A stretch of 14,852 nt of DNA from an uncultured Elioraea sp. (GCA_937995555.1 CALKJX010000294.1:1-14852); one strand, 5' to 3'; shown: positions 1 to 6,877, counted from the first letter of the stretch. Numbers and translations are program-made. The notes: a model not told the origin generated them from the letters alone.

Positions 1-470
1 GCCAGGCGGTGTTCCTGCAGCGCAACGCCCATCCCGCGATCGCCTATACCGTCGACCTGCCGGACGAGGTGCCGCGCGTCTCCTGCGACCGCCGGCTGAT
101 CGGGCAGGCGCTGACCAACCTGCTGGCCAACGCCGCCGACGCGGTGGCGGGGCGCGCCGGCGCGGGCGCGATCCGCGTGGCGCTCGAACAGGCGCCCGGA
201 GAGCTGCGAATCGTCGTCGAGGACGACGGAGTCGGATTGCCGGAGGAGGGGCGCGAGGCGCTCACCGAGCCCTATGTGACGCGGAAGACCAAGGGCACCG
301 GGCTCGGCCTTGCGATCGTGAAGAAGATCATGGAAGACCATGCCGGAAGGCTGGTGCTGTCGGACCGGGCGGACGGCACACCGGGCGCACGCGTCGTGCT
401 CGCACTGCCGCTCGCCGCCGCAGCCGCCCAGACGATGAACGAGATGCCGCGTATGGCCAATGGCGCATGA
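1..470 (+). CDS. ntrY: Nitrogen/redox sensor histidine kinase NtrY, C-terminal part (5' end outside window)
   Basis: Only the ATP-binding half of the kinase is in the window. The reading frame runs in from the left edge (codons in phase with base 3) and ends at TGA 468-470. Visible motifs are those of a HATPase_c domain: the N box in IGQALTNLLANAADAV, the G1 box around DDGVGLP, the F-type segment ALTEPYVTRKTKGTGLGLAI carrying the G2 glycines, and the short tail that usually closes the protein. The PYVTRKTKGTGLGLAIVKK style is characteristic of NtrY, and ntrX follows immediately with an 11-base overlap, which supports NtrY over NtrB. In the family, NtrY is a membrane-bound kinase that phosphorylates NtrX in response to nitrogen or redox state; its membrane segments, HAMP/PAS domains and phospho-accepting His lie upstream of this window. 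Nothing looks broken in the visible part. Confidence 0.9.
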   Translation, partial: QAVFLQRNAHPAIAYTVDLPDEVPRVSCDRRLIGQALTNLLANAADAVAGRAGAGAIRVALEQAPGELRIVVEDDGVGLPEEGREALTEPYVTRKTKGTGLGLAIVKKIMEDHAGRLVLSDRADGTPGARVVLALPLAAAAAQTMNEMPRMANGA

Positions 471-1866
471 CATCCTGATCGTCGACGACGAGCCCGACAT
501 CCGGATGCTCGTCACCGGCATCCTGCGCGACGAGGGCTACGAGACGCGCGAGGCGGCCGACAGCGACCAGGCGCTCGCGGTGTTCCGTGCACGCCGCCCG
601 AGCCTGGTGATCCTCGATGTCTGGCTGCAGGGTTCGAAGCTGGACGGGCTGCAGATCCTGGAGGCGATGCACCGCGAGGAGCCGGTCGTTCCGGTGGTGA
701 TGATCTCCGGCCACGGCACGATCGAGACCGCGGTGCAGGCGATCCAGCAGGGCGCCTATGACTTCATCGAGAAGCCGTTCAAGGCCGATCGGCTGCTGCT
801 GGTGGTACGGCGCGCGATCGAGGCCGCCCAGCTCAAGCGAGAGAACAGCGAACTCAGGCTCCGCGCCGGCGCCGAGGCCGAGATGGTCGGCGCCTCGGCG
901 GCGATCCGCGAACTCCGCTCGGCGATCGAGAAGGTGGCGCCGACCGGCTCGCGGGTGCTGATCACGGGTCCGGCCGGTGCGGGCAAGGAGGTCGTGGCGC
1001 GCATGATCCATGCCCGCTCGCGCCGCGCCGACGGACCGTTCATGGTGCTCAACTGTGCGACGCTGAATCCCGGCCGGCTGGAGGACGAGCTGTTCGGCGT
1101 CGAGGCCGGTGCCGATCCGATGGCGCAGCCGCGGCGCGCCGGCACGCTCGAACACGCGCATGGCGGCACGCTGCTGCTCGACGAGGTGGCCGACATGCCG
1201 CTCGAGACCCAGGGCAAGATCGTGCGCGTGTTGCAGGACCAGTCCTTCGAGCGGATCGGCGGGGCGACGCGGGTGAAGGTCGATGTGCGTGTCATCGCCA
1301 CCACCAATCGCGATCTCGGCGCGGAGATCGCGGCCGGCAAGTTCCGCGAGGATCTGTTCTATCGTCTCAACGTCGTGCCCTTGCGCGTGCCGGCGTTGCG
1401 GGAGCGGCGCGACGACATCCCGCTGCTCGCACGCCATTTCCTCGCCCGCTCGGCCGAGACTTCCGGGCTGCCGCTGCGCGACCTCGCCGAGGACGCGCTC
1501 GCGGTGCTCCAGGCCTATGACTGGCCGGGCAATGTGCGTCAGCTCCGCAACCTGATGGACTGGCTGTTGATCATGGCGCCGGGCGACGCCAAGGAGCCGA
1601 TCCGCGCGGAACACCTGCCGCCCGACATCGGTGCCGCCGCCCCGCCCGTGCTGCGCCCGGACCGGTCCGGCGAGATCATGGCGCTGCCGCTGCGCGAGGC
1701 GCGCGAGCTGTTCGAGAAGCAGTATCTGCTCGCCCAGCTCAACCGCTTCGGCGGGAATATCAGCCGCACCGCCAATTTCGTCGGCATGGAGCGGAGCGCG
1801 CTGCACCGCAAGCTCAAGAGTCTCGGCGTGAACGCCGAGGATCGCGTGGCCGCGAACGGCGGATGA
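460..1866 (+). CDS. ntrX: NtrX response regulator, AAA+ type without GAFTGA loop
   Basis: A 468-residue two-component regulator, partner of NtrY. Residues 1-120 form a receiver: acidic pair D9/D10, phospho-acceptor D53 (VILDVW) and conserved K105 (IEKPF). Residues about 140-375 form the AAA+ domain: Walker A GPAGAGKE (170-177), Walker B LLLDE (238-242) and the sensor segment VIATTNRDL. The C-terminal Fis-type helix-turn-helix (about 433-457, NISRTANFVGMERSALHRK) binds DNA. After ELFG (210-213), where NtrC-type activators have GAFTGA, the chain reads VEAGADPMAQPRRAGTLEHA, so the sigma54-contacting loop is missing. Alphaproteobacterial NtrX proteins are known to lack it, which suggests action with the housekeeping sigma factor or as a repressor. 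The ATG at 460 overlaps ntrY by 11 bases; the stop overlaps the next start as ATGA. Confidence 0.93.
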   Translation: MAHDILIVDDEPDIRMLVTGILRDEGYETREAADSDQALAVFRARRPSLVILDVWLQGSKLDGLQILEAMHREEPVVPVVMISGHGTIETAVQAIQQGAYDFIEKPFKADRLLLVVRRAIEAAQLKRENSELRLRAGAEAEMVGASAAIRELRSAIEKVAPTGSRVLITGPAGAGKEVVARMIHARSRRADGPFMVLNCATLNPGRLEDELFGVEAGADPMAQPRRAGTLEHAHGGTLLLDEVADMPLETQGKIVRVLQDQSFERIGGATRVKVDVRVIATTNRDLGAEIAAGKFREDLFYRLNVVPLRVPALRERRDDIPLLARHFLARSAETSGLPLRDLAEDALAVLQAYDWPGNVRQLRNLMDWLLIMAPGDAKEPIRAEHLPPDIGAAAPPVLRPDRSGEIMALPLREARELFEKQYLLAQLNRFGGNISRTANFVGMERSALHRKLKSLGVNAEDRVAANGG

Positions 1867-2351
1867 ACGAGGCGGGAGAAGGGGGCTCGGTCGGCCGGGT
1901 GCGCGCCGCACTGCGCGCGGCCGGCCACGCCGACACCATCTCTATGTTCCCGGCCGGCACGCGCACGTCCGAGGAGGCTGCGCGCGCGGTCGGCTGTGCG
2001 GTGGCGCAGATCGCCAAGAGCCTGGTGTTCCGCGCCAAAGGCTCGGGCCGGCCGGTACTGGTGATCGCCTCGGGTGCGAACCGCGTCGATCTCGCGAAGG
2101 TCTCGGCGGCGGCCGACGCCCCGATCGAGCGCGCGGATGGCCGCTGGGTGCGCGAGACCACCGGCTTCGCGATCGGCGGGGTCGCGCCGGTCGGGCACGA
2201 GGTGGCACCTGTCGTGTTGATCGACGCGGCGTTGATGGCACTGGATCGCGTCTGGGCGGCGGCCGGCAGCCCGATGCACGTGTTCGAGACGACGCCAGCC
2301 GAGCTCGTCCGTATCAGCGGCGGGCGGGTGGTCGAGGTCGCCGAGACCTGA
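1863..2351 (+). CDS. YbaK/EbsC-family aminoacyl-tRNA deacylase-like protein
   Basis: A 162-residue single-domain protein of the YbaK/ProX superfamily, whose members hydrolyse mischarged aminoacyl-tRNAs (for example Cys- or Ala-tRNA-Pro) in trans. Length and layout match the family. The N-terminal part carries TSEEAARAVGCAVAQIAKSL, where the Lys of QIAKSL is the conserved active-site lysine. The middle has VLVIASGANRVDLAKV, and the glycine-rich loop is FAIGGVAPVGH. The start ATG overlaps the ntrX stop by four bases (ATGA), so it is probably translated by coupling with ntrX; no strong ribosome-binding site is seen. The exact substrate cannot be read from the sequence. A 64-base gap separates it from the aminotransferase gene. 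Confidence 0.85.
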   Translation: MNEAGEGGSVGRVRAALRAAGHADTISMFPAGTRTSEEAARAVGCAVAQIAKSLVFRAKGSGRPVLVIASGANRVDLAKVSAAADAPIERADGRWVRETTGFAIGGVAPVGHEVAPVVLIDAALMALDRVWAAAGSPMHVFETTPAELVRISGGRVVEVAET

Positions 2352-2405
2352 TCGCCGGACACTGGCGCGCTCGGCGCGGCTGCGCTTGACTGACCGCGTC
2401 ATTCC

Positions 2406-2410
2406 GGAGG
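2406..2410 (+). promoter_or_regulatory. Ribosome-binding site deciding the dat start
   Basis: GGAGG, five bases before the ATG at 2416. It selects that ATG over the in-frame TTG at 2386, which would add ten residues with no family similarity and has no such site. Confidence 0.75.
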
Positions 2411-2415
2411 TCCCC

Positions 2416-3291
2416 ATGTCGCGCATCGCCTATGTCAACGGCCGCTACGTCCCGCATCGCGAGGCGGCGGTGCATGTCGAGGATCGCGGCTACCAGTTCG
2501 CCGACGCGGTCTACGAGGTCGTGCACGTCCATGACGGTCGCTTCGTCGACGAAGGCCCGCATCTCGACCGGCTGGAGCGGTCCTTGCGCGAGATCCGCAT
2601 CCCCATGCCGATGCCGCGCGCCGCGCTCGCGCGTGTGCTGCGCGAGGTGGTGCGTCGCAACCGCATCACCGAAGGCATCGTCTATTTCCAGATCAGCCGT
2701 GGTGTGGCGCGCCGCGACCACGCCTTCCCCACCAAGCCGATCGCGCCCGCGCTGGTCGTGACCGCCAAGCGGCTGAAGCCCTTCCCGGCCGGGATCGACG
2801 GCTGGAAGGGCACGGCGATCACGCATCCGGATCAGCGCTGGGCGCGCTGCGACATCAAGACGGTCGGCCTGCTGCCGAACGTGCTCGCCCGTCAGGCGGC
2901 GGTCGAGAAGGGCGCGACGGAGGCGATCATGATCGCGCCCGACGGCATGGTCACCGAGGGCGCCTCGACGACGGTCTGGATCGTCGATCAGCAGGGTCGG
3001 CTGCGCACGCGCGATCTCGGCGGCAACATCCTGCCGGGCTGCACGCGCCAGGTGCTGATGGGCCTGATGCGCGACGAGGGGATTGAATTCGTCGAAGGCC
3101 CGTTCAGCGAGGCGGAGCTCCGTTCGGCGCGCGAAGCATTCATCACCTCGGCGAGTTCCTTCGTGAAGCCGATCCTGGCGATCGACGGCGTCAAGGTCGG
3201 CGATGGCACTCCCGGTCCGATCACGCGCCGGCTGTTCGACATCTTCGCCCGTCACGTCAGCGGCATGCGCAACGTCCCGCGCGCGGCATGA
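2416..3291 (+). CDS. dat: D-amino-acid (D-alanine) aminotransferase, PLP fold-type IV
   Basis: A 291-residue class-IV aminotransferase, the usual length for D-amino-acid transaminase, which interconverts D-Ala/2-oxoglutarate and pyruvate/D-Glu through pyridoxal phosphate. The N-terminus MSRIAYVNGRYV and VEDRGYQFADAVYEV are typical. The active-site segment RWARCDIKTVGLLPNVLA carries the Schiff-base lysine K148, matching the CDIKS...NVL segment of bacillary D-amino-acid transaminases. The phosphate-binding part is VTEGASTTVW, followed by TRDLGGNILPGCTR. The motif set fits D-amino-acid transaminase better than branched-chain aminotransferase (IlvE) or aminodeoxychorismate lyase (PabC), though specificity within this fold is hard to fix by eye. 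The start follows a good GGAGG. The stop overlaps the next ATG as ATGA, so the phosphatase is coupled to it. It lies between ntrX and hfq, as in several Rhodospirillales. Confidence 0.85.
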   Translation: MSRIAYVNGRYVPHREAAVHVEDRGYQFADAVYEVVHVHDGRFVDEGPHLDRLERSLREIRIPMPMPRAALARVLREVVRRNRITEGIVYFQISRGVARRDHAFPTKPIAPALVVTAKRLKPFPAGIDGWKGTAITHPDQRWARCDIKTVGLLPNVLARQAAVEKGATEAIMIAPDGMVTEGASTTVWIVDQQGRLRTRDLGGNILPGCTRQVLMGLMRDEGIEFVEGPFSEAELRSAREAFITSASSFVKPILAIDGVKVGDGTPGPITRRLFDIFARHVSGMRNVPRAA

Positions 3292-3947
3292 GCGACCCAC
3301 CGCCCCGCGCCCTCGTCTTCGACTGGGACAACACGCTGGTCGATGCCTGGCCGGGCATCGCCTCGGCACTGAACGCGGCCCTCACCACCTTCGGCCATCG
3401 TCCCTGGTCGCTCGCCGAGGTGCGCGGCCGTGTGCGCCAGTCGCTGCGCGACAGCTTTCCGGGCCTATTCGGCGAGGCGTGGGAGCGCGCGCGCGATGTC
3501 TTCTACGAGGCGCTGGAACGCACGCACCTGCAGAACGTCACGCCGCTGCCAGGCGCGGCCGAGACGCTGCTGCACGCGCGCGCCCTCGGCCTGACGCTCG
3601 CGGTCGTGTCGAACAAGACCGGCCGCTACCTCCGCCGCGAGGCCGAGGCGCTCGGCTGGAGCGGGCATTTCGTCACCCTGATCGGCGCCGGCGATGCCGA
3701 GGCGGACAAGCCGGATCCGGCGCCGATCCGCCTCGCCCTCGGTGCGCTCGGCCTCACCGCCGGGCCGCAGGTCTGGTATGTCGGCGACACCGCGCTCGAC
3801 ATGCAGGCCGCGCGCAACGCGGGCGTGCATGGCGTGTTGATCGGCGACGCAGCGCACGACGGCGGGCCGGCGCACGCGGCACCAGCCCTGCATCTCTCCG
3901 ACCACGCCGCGCTCCGCGATCATCTCGCCCGGCTTGTGCGCGCCTGA
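3288..3947 (+). CDS. HAD-superfamily phosphatase, phosphoglycolate-phosphatase-like
   Basis: A 219-residue HAD hydrolase with all four motifs in order. Motif I is VFDWDNTLVD, with nucleophile D12 and acid/base D14. Motif II is the Ser of VVSNKTG. Motif III is the Lys of ADKPDPAPI. Motif IV is WYVGDTALDMQAA. The helical cap between about residues 20 and 85 makes it a C1-cap, Gph/PGP-like enzyme. Such enzymes dephosphorylate small substrates such as 2-phosphoglycolate; the actual substrate is not determined by the sequence. The second motif I position reads DWDNT rather than the common DLDGT, a variant seen in alphaproteobacterial members. The start overlaps the dat stop by four bases. The hfq promoter appears to begin inside its last codons. 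Confidence 0.85.
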   Translation: MSDPPPRALVFDWDNTLVDAWPGIASALNAALTTFGHRPWSLAEVRGRVRQSLRDSFPGLFGEAWERARDVFYEALERTHLQNVTPLPGAAETLLHARALGLTLAVVSNKTGRYLRREAEALGWSGHFVTLIGAGDAEADKPDPAPIRLALGALGLTAGPQVWYVGDTALDMQAARNAGVHGVLIGDAAHDGGPAHAAPALHLSDHAALRDHLARLVRA

Positions 3948-3961
3948 CCCGGTGCTATATC
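3934..3961 (+). promoter_or_regulatory. Candidate hfq promoter with extended -10
   Basis: TTGTGC at 3934-3939 as -35 and TATATC at 3956-3961 as -10 are separated by 16 bases. A TG one base before the -10 (3953-3954) gives an extended -10 of the form TGnTATATC. Transcription would start near 3968, about 85 bases before the hfq ATG. The -35 lies in the last codons of the phosphatase gene. In such GC-rich DNA an AT-rich hexamer here stands out, but no experiment supports it. Confidence 0.5.
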
Positions 3962-4053
3962 CCGGCCTGGGGCGTCGCGGAGACGAAGTGCCGCGCCGGC
4001 ATTTTCCCGGACCGAATGCGACCCGAAACGACAAGCAGAAGAAGGCTCTGGCC

Positions 4054-4344
4054 ATGGCTGAGAAGTCGCAGAACGTACAGGACGTGTTCCTGAACCATGT
4101 CCGCAAGAACAAGACGCCGGTGACGATCTTCCTGGTGAACGGCGTGAAGCTTCAGGGGATCATCACTTGGTTCGACAATTTCTCGGTGCTGCTGCGGCGT
4201 GATGGGCATACCCAGCTCGTCTACAAACACGCCATTTCGACCGTGATGCCAGGCGCGCCGGTGGTGCTGTTCGACGCCACCAAGGCGGCGGCCGAGGCAG
4301 CGGCCAAGGAGCCTGCCCCTGCGCAAGCGACCTCTGCCGACTGA
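4054..4344 (+). CDS. hfq: RNA chaperone Hfq
   Basis: A 96-residue Sm-like protein that forms hexameric rings pairing small RNAs with mRNAs. After the short N-terminal helix (SQNVQDVFLNHVRKNKTPVT) come the Sm1 motif (VNGVKLQGIITWFDNFSVLL) and the Sm2 motif YKHAIST, both intact. The Ala/Glu/Lys/Pro-rich tail (about residues 75-96) is a typical disordered C-terminus. The start ATG at 4054 is preceded by a GAAGG (4041-4045). An upstream in-frame start at 3934 would add unrelated sequence encoded by the promoter and leader, so it is rejected. The order hfq then hflX is conserved in Alphaproteobacteria. A strong hairpin follows the stop codon by eight bases. Confidence 0.97.
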   Translation: MAEKSQNVQDVFLNHVRKNKTPVTIFLVNGVKLQGIITWFDNFSVLLRRDGHTQLVYKHAISTVMPGAPVVLFDATKAAAEAAAKEPAPAQATSAD

Positions 4345-4352
4345 CACCCTGC

Positions 4353-4381
4353 CGGAGCGGCGCGGACGCCGCGCCGCTCCG
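4353..4381 (+). terminator. 13-bp perfect hairpin between hfq and hflX
   Basis: CGGAGCGGCGCGG (4353-4365), loop ACG (4366-4368), then the exact complement (4369-4381). It begins eight bases after the hfq stop. There is no T-run behind it, so it is not a classical intrinsic terminator; it could pause or partly terminate transcription, protect the 3' end of hfq mRNA, or modulate hflX expression. It lies inside a stretch that also reads through in the hflX frame. The structure is certain from the sequence; its role is inferred. Confidence 0.55.
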
Positions 4382-4444
4382 ACCGAGACACCGCCCGATC
4401 CGCGCGCGGCCGCGGTCATACTGCCCTGGTCCGGCCGGGCCGCG

Positions 4445-5704
4445 GTGGAGGAAGACAGCGATGTGCTCCGCCCGGCCGAGGCCCGGCTGGAGGAGGCATG
4501 CGCGCTTGCGGTGTCGATCGGCCTCCATGTGCGCTGGCGCACCGTCCTGCCGCTGCGTGCTCCTCGCCCCTCGACCCTGCTCGGCGGCGGTCAGGTCGAG
4601 CAGATCGCACAGCAGGTGAAGCTGCACGGCATCGCGGTCGCGGTGGTGGATGCGCAGCTCTCGCCCGTGCAGCAGCGCAACCTGGAACGCGCCTGGGGCT
4701 GCAAGGTGATCGACCGCACCGGGCTGATCCTGGAGATCTTCGGCGAGCGGGCGCGCACGCGCGAGGGATCGTTGCAGGTCGAGCTCGCGCATCTCGACTA
4801 CCAGCGCACGCGGCTGGTGCGGTCGTGGACGCACCTGGAGCGCCAGCGCGGCGGCTTCGGCTTCCTGGGCGGTCCGGGCGAGAGCCAGATCGAGATCGAC
4901 CGCCGCCTGATCGGCGACCGGATGGCGAAGATCCGCCGCGAGCTGGAGGAGGTGCGGCGCACGCGCGGGTTGCATCGCGGCGCGCGCAAGCGCGTGCCCT
5001 ATCCGGTGATCGCGCTGGTCGGCTACACGAACGCCGGCAAGTCGACGCTGTTCAACGCGCTCACCGGCGCGGATGTCTTCGCCAGGCACCAGCTCTTCGC
5101 AACCCTCGATCCGACCATGCGCGGGCTGAAGCTGCCCTCGGGGCGCAGCGTCATCGTGTCCGACACGGTCGGCTTCATCAGCGACCTCCCGCACGAGCTG
5201 GTCGAGGCGTTCCGCGCCACCCTCGAGGAGGTGGCGGAGGCCGACATCATCCTGCATGTGCGCGACATCGCGCATCCCGACAGCGGAGCCCAGCGGGCGG
5301 ACGTGATCGGCGTGCTGGACGGCATGGTGAAGGACGGCTCGCTGGACGAGGCCTGGCCCGAGCGCACCATCGAGGTGCTGAACAAGGCCGACCTGCTGGA
5401 CGATGCGGCGCTGAGCGAACTCGCGGGTCTCGGCGAGCGTGCGCTGCTGGTCTCGGCGCTGACCGGCGCGGGGCTCGATCGGCTGCGCGCGGCGCTGGAT
5501 GCGAAGCTCTCGGCCGGACTGCCGGTCCATCGGATCGCGCTCGACCCGACCGAAGGCGCGGCGCTCGCCTGGCTTTATGCGCACGGCGAGGTGCTGGAAC
5601 GGCGCGACACCGCCGAGGCGATCCATCTCGCCGTGCGGCTGAGCCCCGACGATCGCGCGCGTTTCGACAGCCGTCGGGCGCGCGAGGCGGGCGCGCACGA
5701 TTGA
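4445..5704 (+). CDS. hflX: Ribosome-associated GTPase HflX (true start probably further upstream)
   Basis: A GTPase that binds the 50S subunit and splits stalled ribosomes. Counting from the GTG at 4445 (419 residues), the HflX N-terminal domain holds RPSTLLGGGQVEQIA and KVIDRTGLILEIFGERARTR. A helical linker follows (LDYQRTRLVRSWTHLERQRG, then GFLGGPGESQIEIDRRLI). The G domain has G1 GYTNAGKST (193-201), ATLDPTM, G3 DTVGFI, G4 NKAD and G5 SAL. Coding similarity extends upstream of 4445: codons 4403-4432 read RAAAVILPWS, the usual first strand of HflX. That frame is open from 4247, but it contains no ATG, GTG or TTG before 4445; CTG codons at 4313, 4319, 4334 and 4349 are the only reasonable starts for a full-length protein. 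The gene follows hfq as in other Alphaproteobacteria. Confidence 0.93.
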   Translation: MEEDSDVLRPAEARLEEACALAVSIGLHVRWRTVLPLRAPRPSTLLGGGQVEQIAQQVKLHGIAVAVVDAQLSPVQQRNLERAWGCKVIDRTGLILEIFGERARTREGSLQVELAHLDYQRTRLVRSWTHLERQRGGFGFLGGPGESQIEIDRRLIGDRMAKIRRELEEVRRTRGLHRGARKRVPYPVIALVGYTNAGKSTLFNALTGADVFARHQLFATLDPTMRGLKLPSGRSVIVSDTVGFISDLPHELVEAFRATLEEVAEADIILHVRDIAHPDSGAQRADVIGVLDGMVKDGSLDEAWPERTIEVLNKADLLDDAALSELAGLGERALLVSALTGAGLDRLRAALDAKLSAGLPVHRIALDPTEGAALAWLYAHGEVLERRDTAEAIHLAVRLSPDDRARFDSRRAREAGAHD

Positions 5705-5759
5705 CGCCACGCCGCGGCGCTGCTGCGATGCGCGCCCGCATCACCCAAGGAGAGTCACG

Positions 5760-6047
5760 ATGCCGTTCAAGCCGCTCGGCGACCGTGTCCTGGTCGAGCC
5801 CGCCGTTGCCGAAACGAAGTCGAAGGGCGGGATCATCATCCCCGACACCGCCGGCGAGAAACCCACCCGCGGCAAGGTGATCGCCGCCGGCCCCGGCACC
5901 CGCACCGAGGATGGGCGGCTGCTGCCGCTCGACGTCAAGAAGGGCGACATGGTGCTGTACGGCAAGTGGTCGGGCACCGAGGTGAAGATGGACGGCAAGG
6001 ACTACGTGATCCTCAAGGAGTCCGACATCCTCGGGGTGGAAGGCTGA
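5760..6047 (+). CDS. groES: GroES co-chaperonin (10 kDa), without adjacent groEL
   Basis: A 95-residue co-chaperonin, full length for the family. It caps the GroEL barrel. The start MPFKPLGDRVLVEP, the mobile loop ETKSKGGIIIPDTAGEKP (about residues 19-36) with the GroEL-contacting GGIIIP tripeptide region, the roof-forming turn and the closing MDGKDYVILKESDILGV are all present. A strong ribosome-binding site, AAGGAG (5747-5752), sits seven bases before the ATG. No CIRCE operator (TTAGCACTC-type inverted repeat) is seen upstream. What follows is an inositol-monophosphatase gene, not groEL, so this is a stand-alone copy and a complete groESL operon is presumably elsewhere. It appears functional; a specialised partner is possible but not shown. 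Confidence 0.95.
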   Translation: MPFKPLGDRVLVEPAVAETKSKGGIIIPDTAGEKPTRGKVIAAGPGTRTEDGRLLPLDVKKGDMVLYGKWSGTEVKMDGKDYVILKESDILGVEG

Positions 6048-6877
6048 GCCCCGTCATCACCGCGGCGCGCGCGGCCCAAGTCGCCGCGCTGCTCGCGGAG
6101 GCGGCCGCGGCCGAAATCTGGCCCCGCTTCCGCAACCTCGCCGCCGGCGAGGTGCGCACCAAGACCGGCCCGCACGACATGGTGACGGCCGCCGACGAGG
6201 CGGCCGAGCGCGCGATCGAGGCGGCCCTTGGCCGGATGTTCCCCGGCGTGCCGGTGGTGGGCGAGGAGGCGGCGGCAGCCGACCCGTCACTGCTCGCGAG
6301 CGTCGGTGCGGCAGAGGCGATCTTCGTCTGCGACCCGGTGGACGGCACGGCGAATTTCGCCGCCGGGCTGCCGCTGTTCGGCGTCATGCTGGCGCTGATC
6401 CGCCGGGGCGAGCCGGTCGCGGCCTGGATCCACGATCCGGTGCTGAAGGACACCGCGATCGCGCTGCGCGGGGAGGGGGCCTGGGTGCAGGGCGCGGACG
6501 GATCGCGCCACGACCTGCGCGTGGCCGAGTCGGCGCCGGTCGGGCGGATGGTGGCGGCCGTCAGCCATCGCTACCTGCCGCAGGAGCGGGCCGGCATCGT
6601 GCGCGGCAATCTCGGCGCGCTCGGCGCGACCTGGGAGCTCCGCTGCGCGGCGCATGAGTGGCGGCTGGCGGCCTCGGGCAAGCTGCACGGGCTTCTGTAC
6701 TGGCGGCTCTATCCCTGGGATCACGCGCCGGGTGTGCTGCTGCACGCGGAGGCAGGGGGGTACGCGCGCCGGCTGGACGGGCAACCCTACCACGCCGGCG
6801 TGCACACGGGCGGGCTGCTCGCCGCGCCGGATCGGGCGGGGTGGGAGGCGCTGAAGGCAGCGCTGTTCGCCGCGTGA
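6044..6877 (+). CDS. Inositol-monophosphatase-family phosphatase (probable CTG start)
   Basis: A metal-dependent phosphatase of the IMPase/histidinol-phosphatase/CysQ superfamily, about 277 residues from the proposed start. Motifs: Lys/Asp segment TKTGPHDMVTAADEAAE, metal-binding VGEE (E74, E75), DPVDGTANFA (D97, D100, T102) and WDHAPG (W225, D226) with the following EAGG. Substrates could be inositol phosphate, histidinol phosphate or a nucleotide phosphate; not decided. In frame, the only ATG/GTG/TTG codons are GTG 5966 (overlapping groES by 82 bases and adding residues that look like out-of-frame groES), GTG 6149 and ATG 6179 (which would remove the conserved first helix). CTG 6044 gives a normal N-terminus (LSPVITAARAAQVAALLAEA), overlaps the groES stop as CTGA, and has GGTGGAAGG just before it. 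It is therefore chosen. Confidence 0.85.
   Translation: MSPVITAARAAQVAALLAEAAAAEIWPRFRNLAAGEVRTKTGPHDMVTAADEAAERAIEAALGRMFPGVPVVGEEAAAADPSLLASVGAAEAIFVCDPVDGTANFAAGLPLFGVMLALIRRGEPVAAWIHDPVLKDTAIALRGEGAWVQGADGSRHDLRVAESAPVGRMVAAVSHRYLPQERAGIVRGNLGALGATWELRCAAHEWRLAASGKLHGLLYWRLYPWDHAPGVLLHAEAGGYARRLDGQPYHAGVHTGGLLAAPDRAGWEALKAALFAA

Noticed and set aside
328..1911. 527-residue open frame on the minus strand opposite ntrX
   Set aside because: No domain or motif recognised; it mirrors the codon bias of ntrX on the other strand, as is usual in very GC-rich DNA.
3203..4093. 296-residue + strand frame across dat end, phosphatase and hfq leader
   Set aside because: Out-of-frame shadow of the HAD phosphatase; Arg/Ala-rich without motifs.
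4163..5710. 515-residue open frame on the minus strand opposite hfq/hflX
   Set aside because: Arg/His/Gln-rich shadow sequence with no family resemblance; hflX on the + strand has all GTPase motifs.
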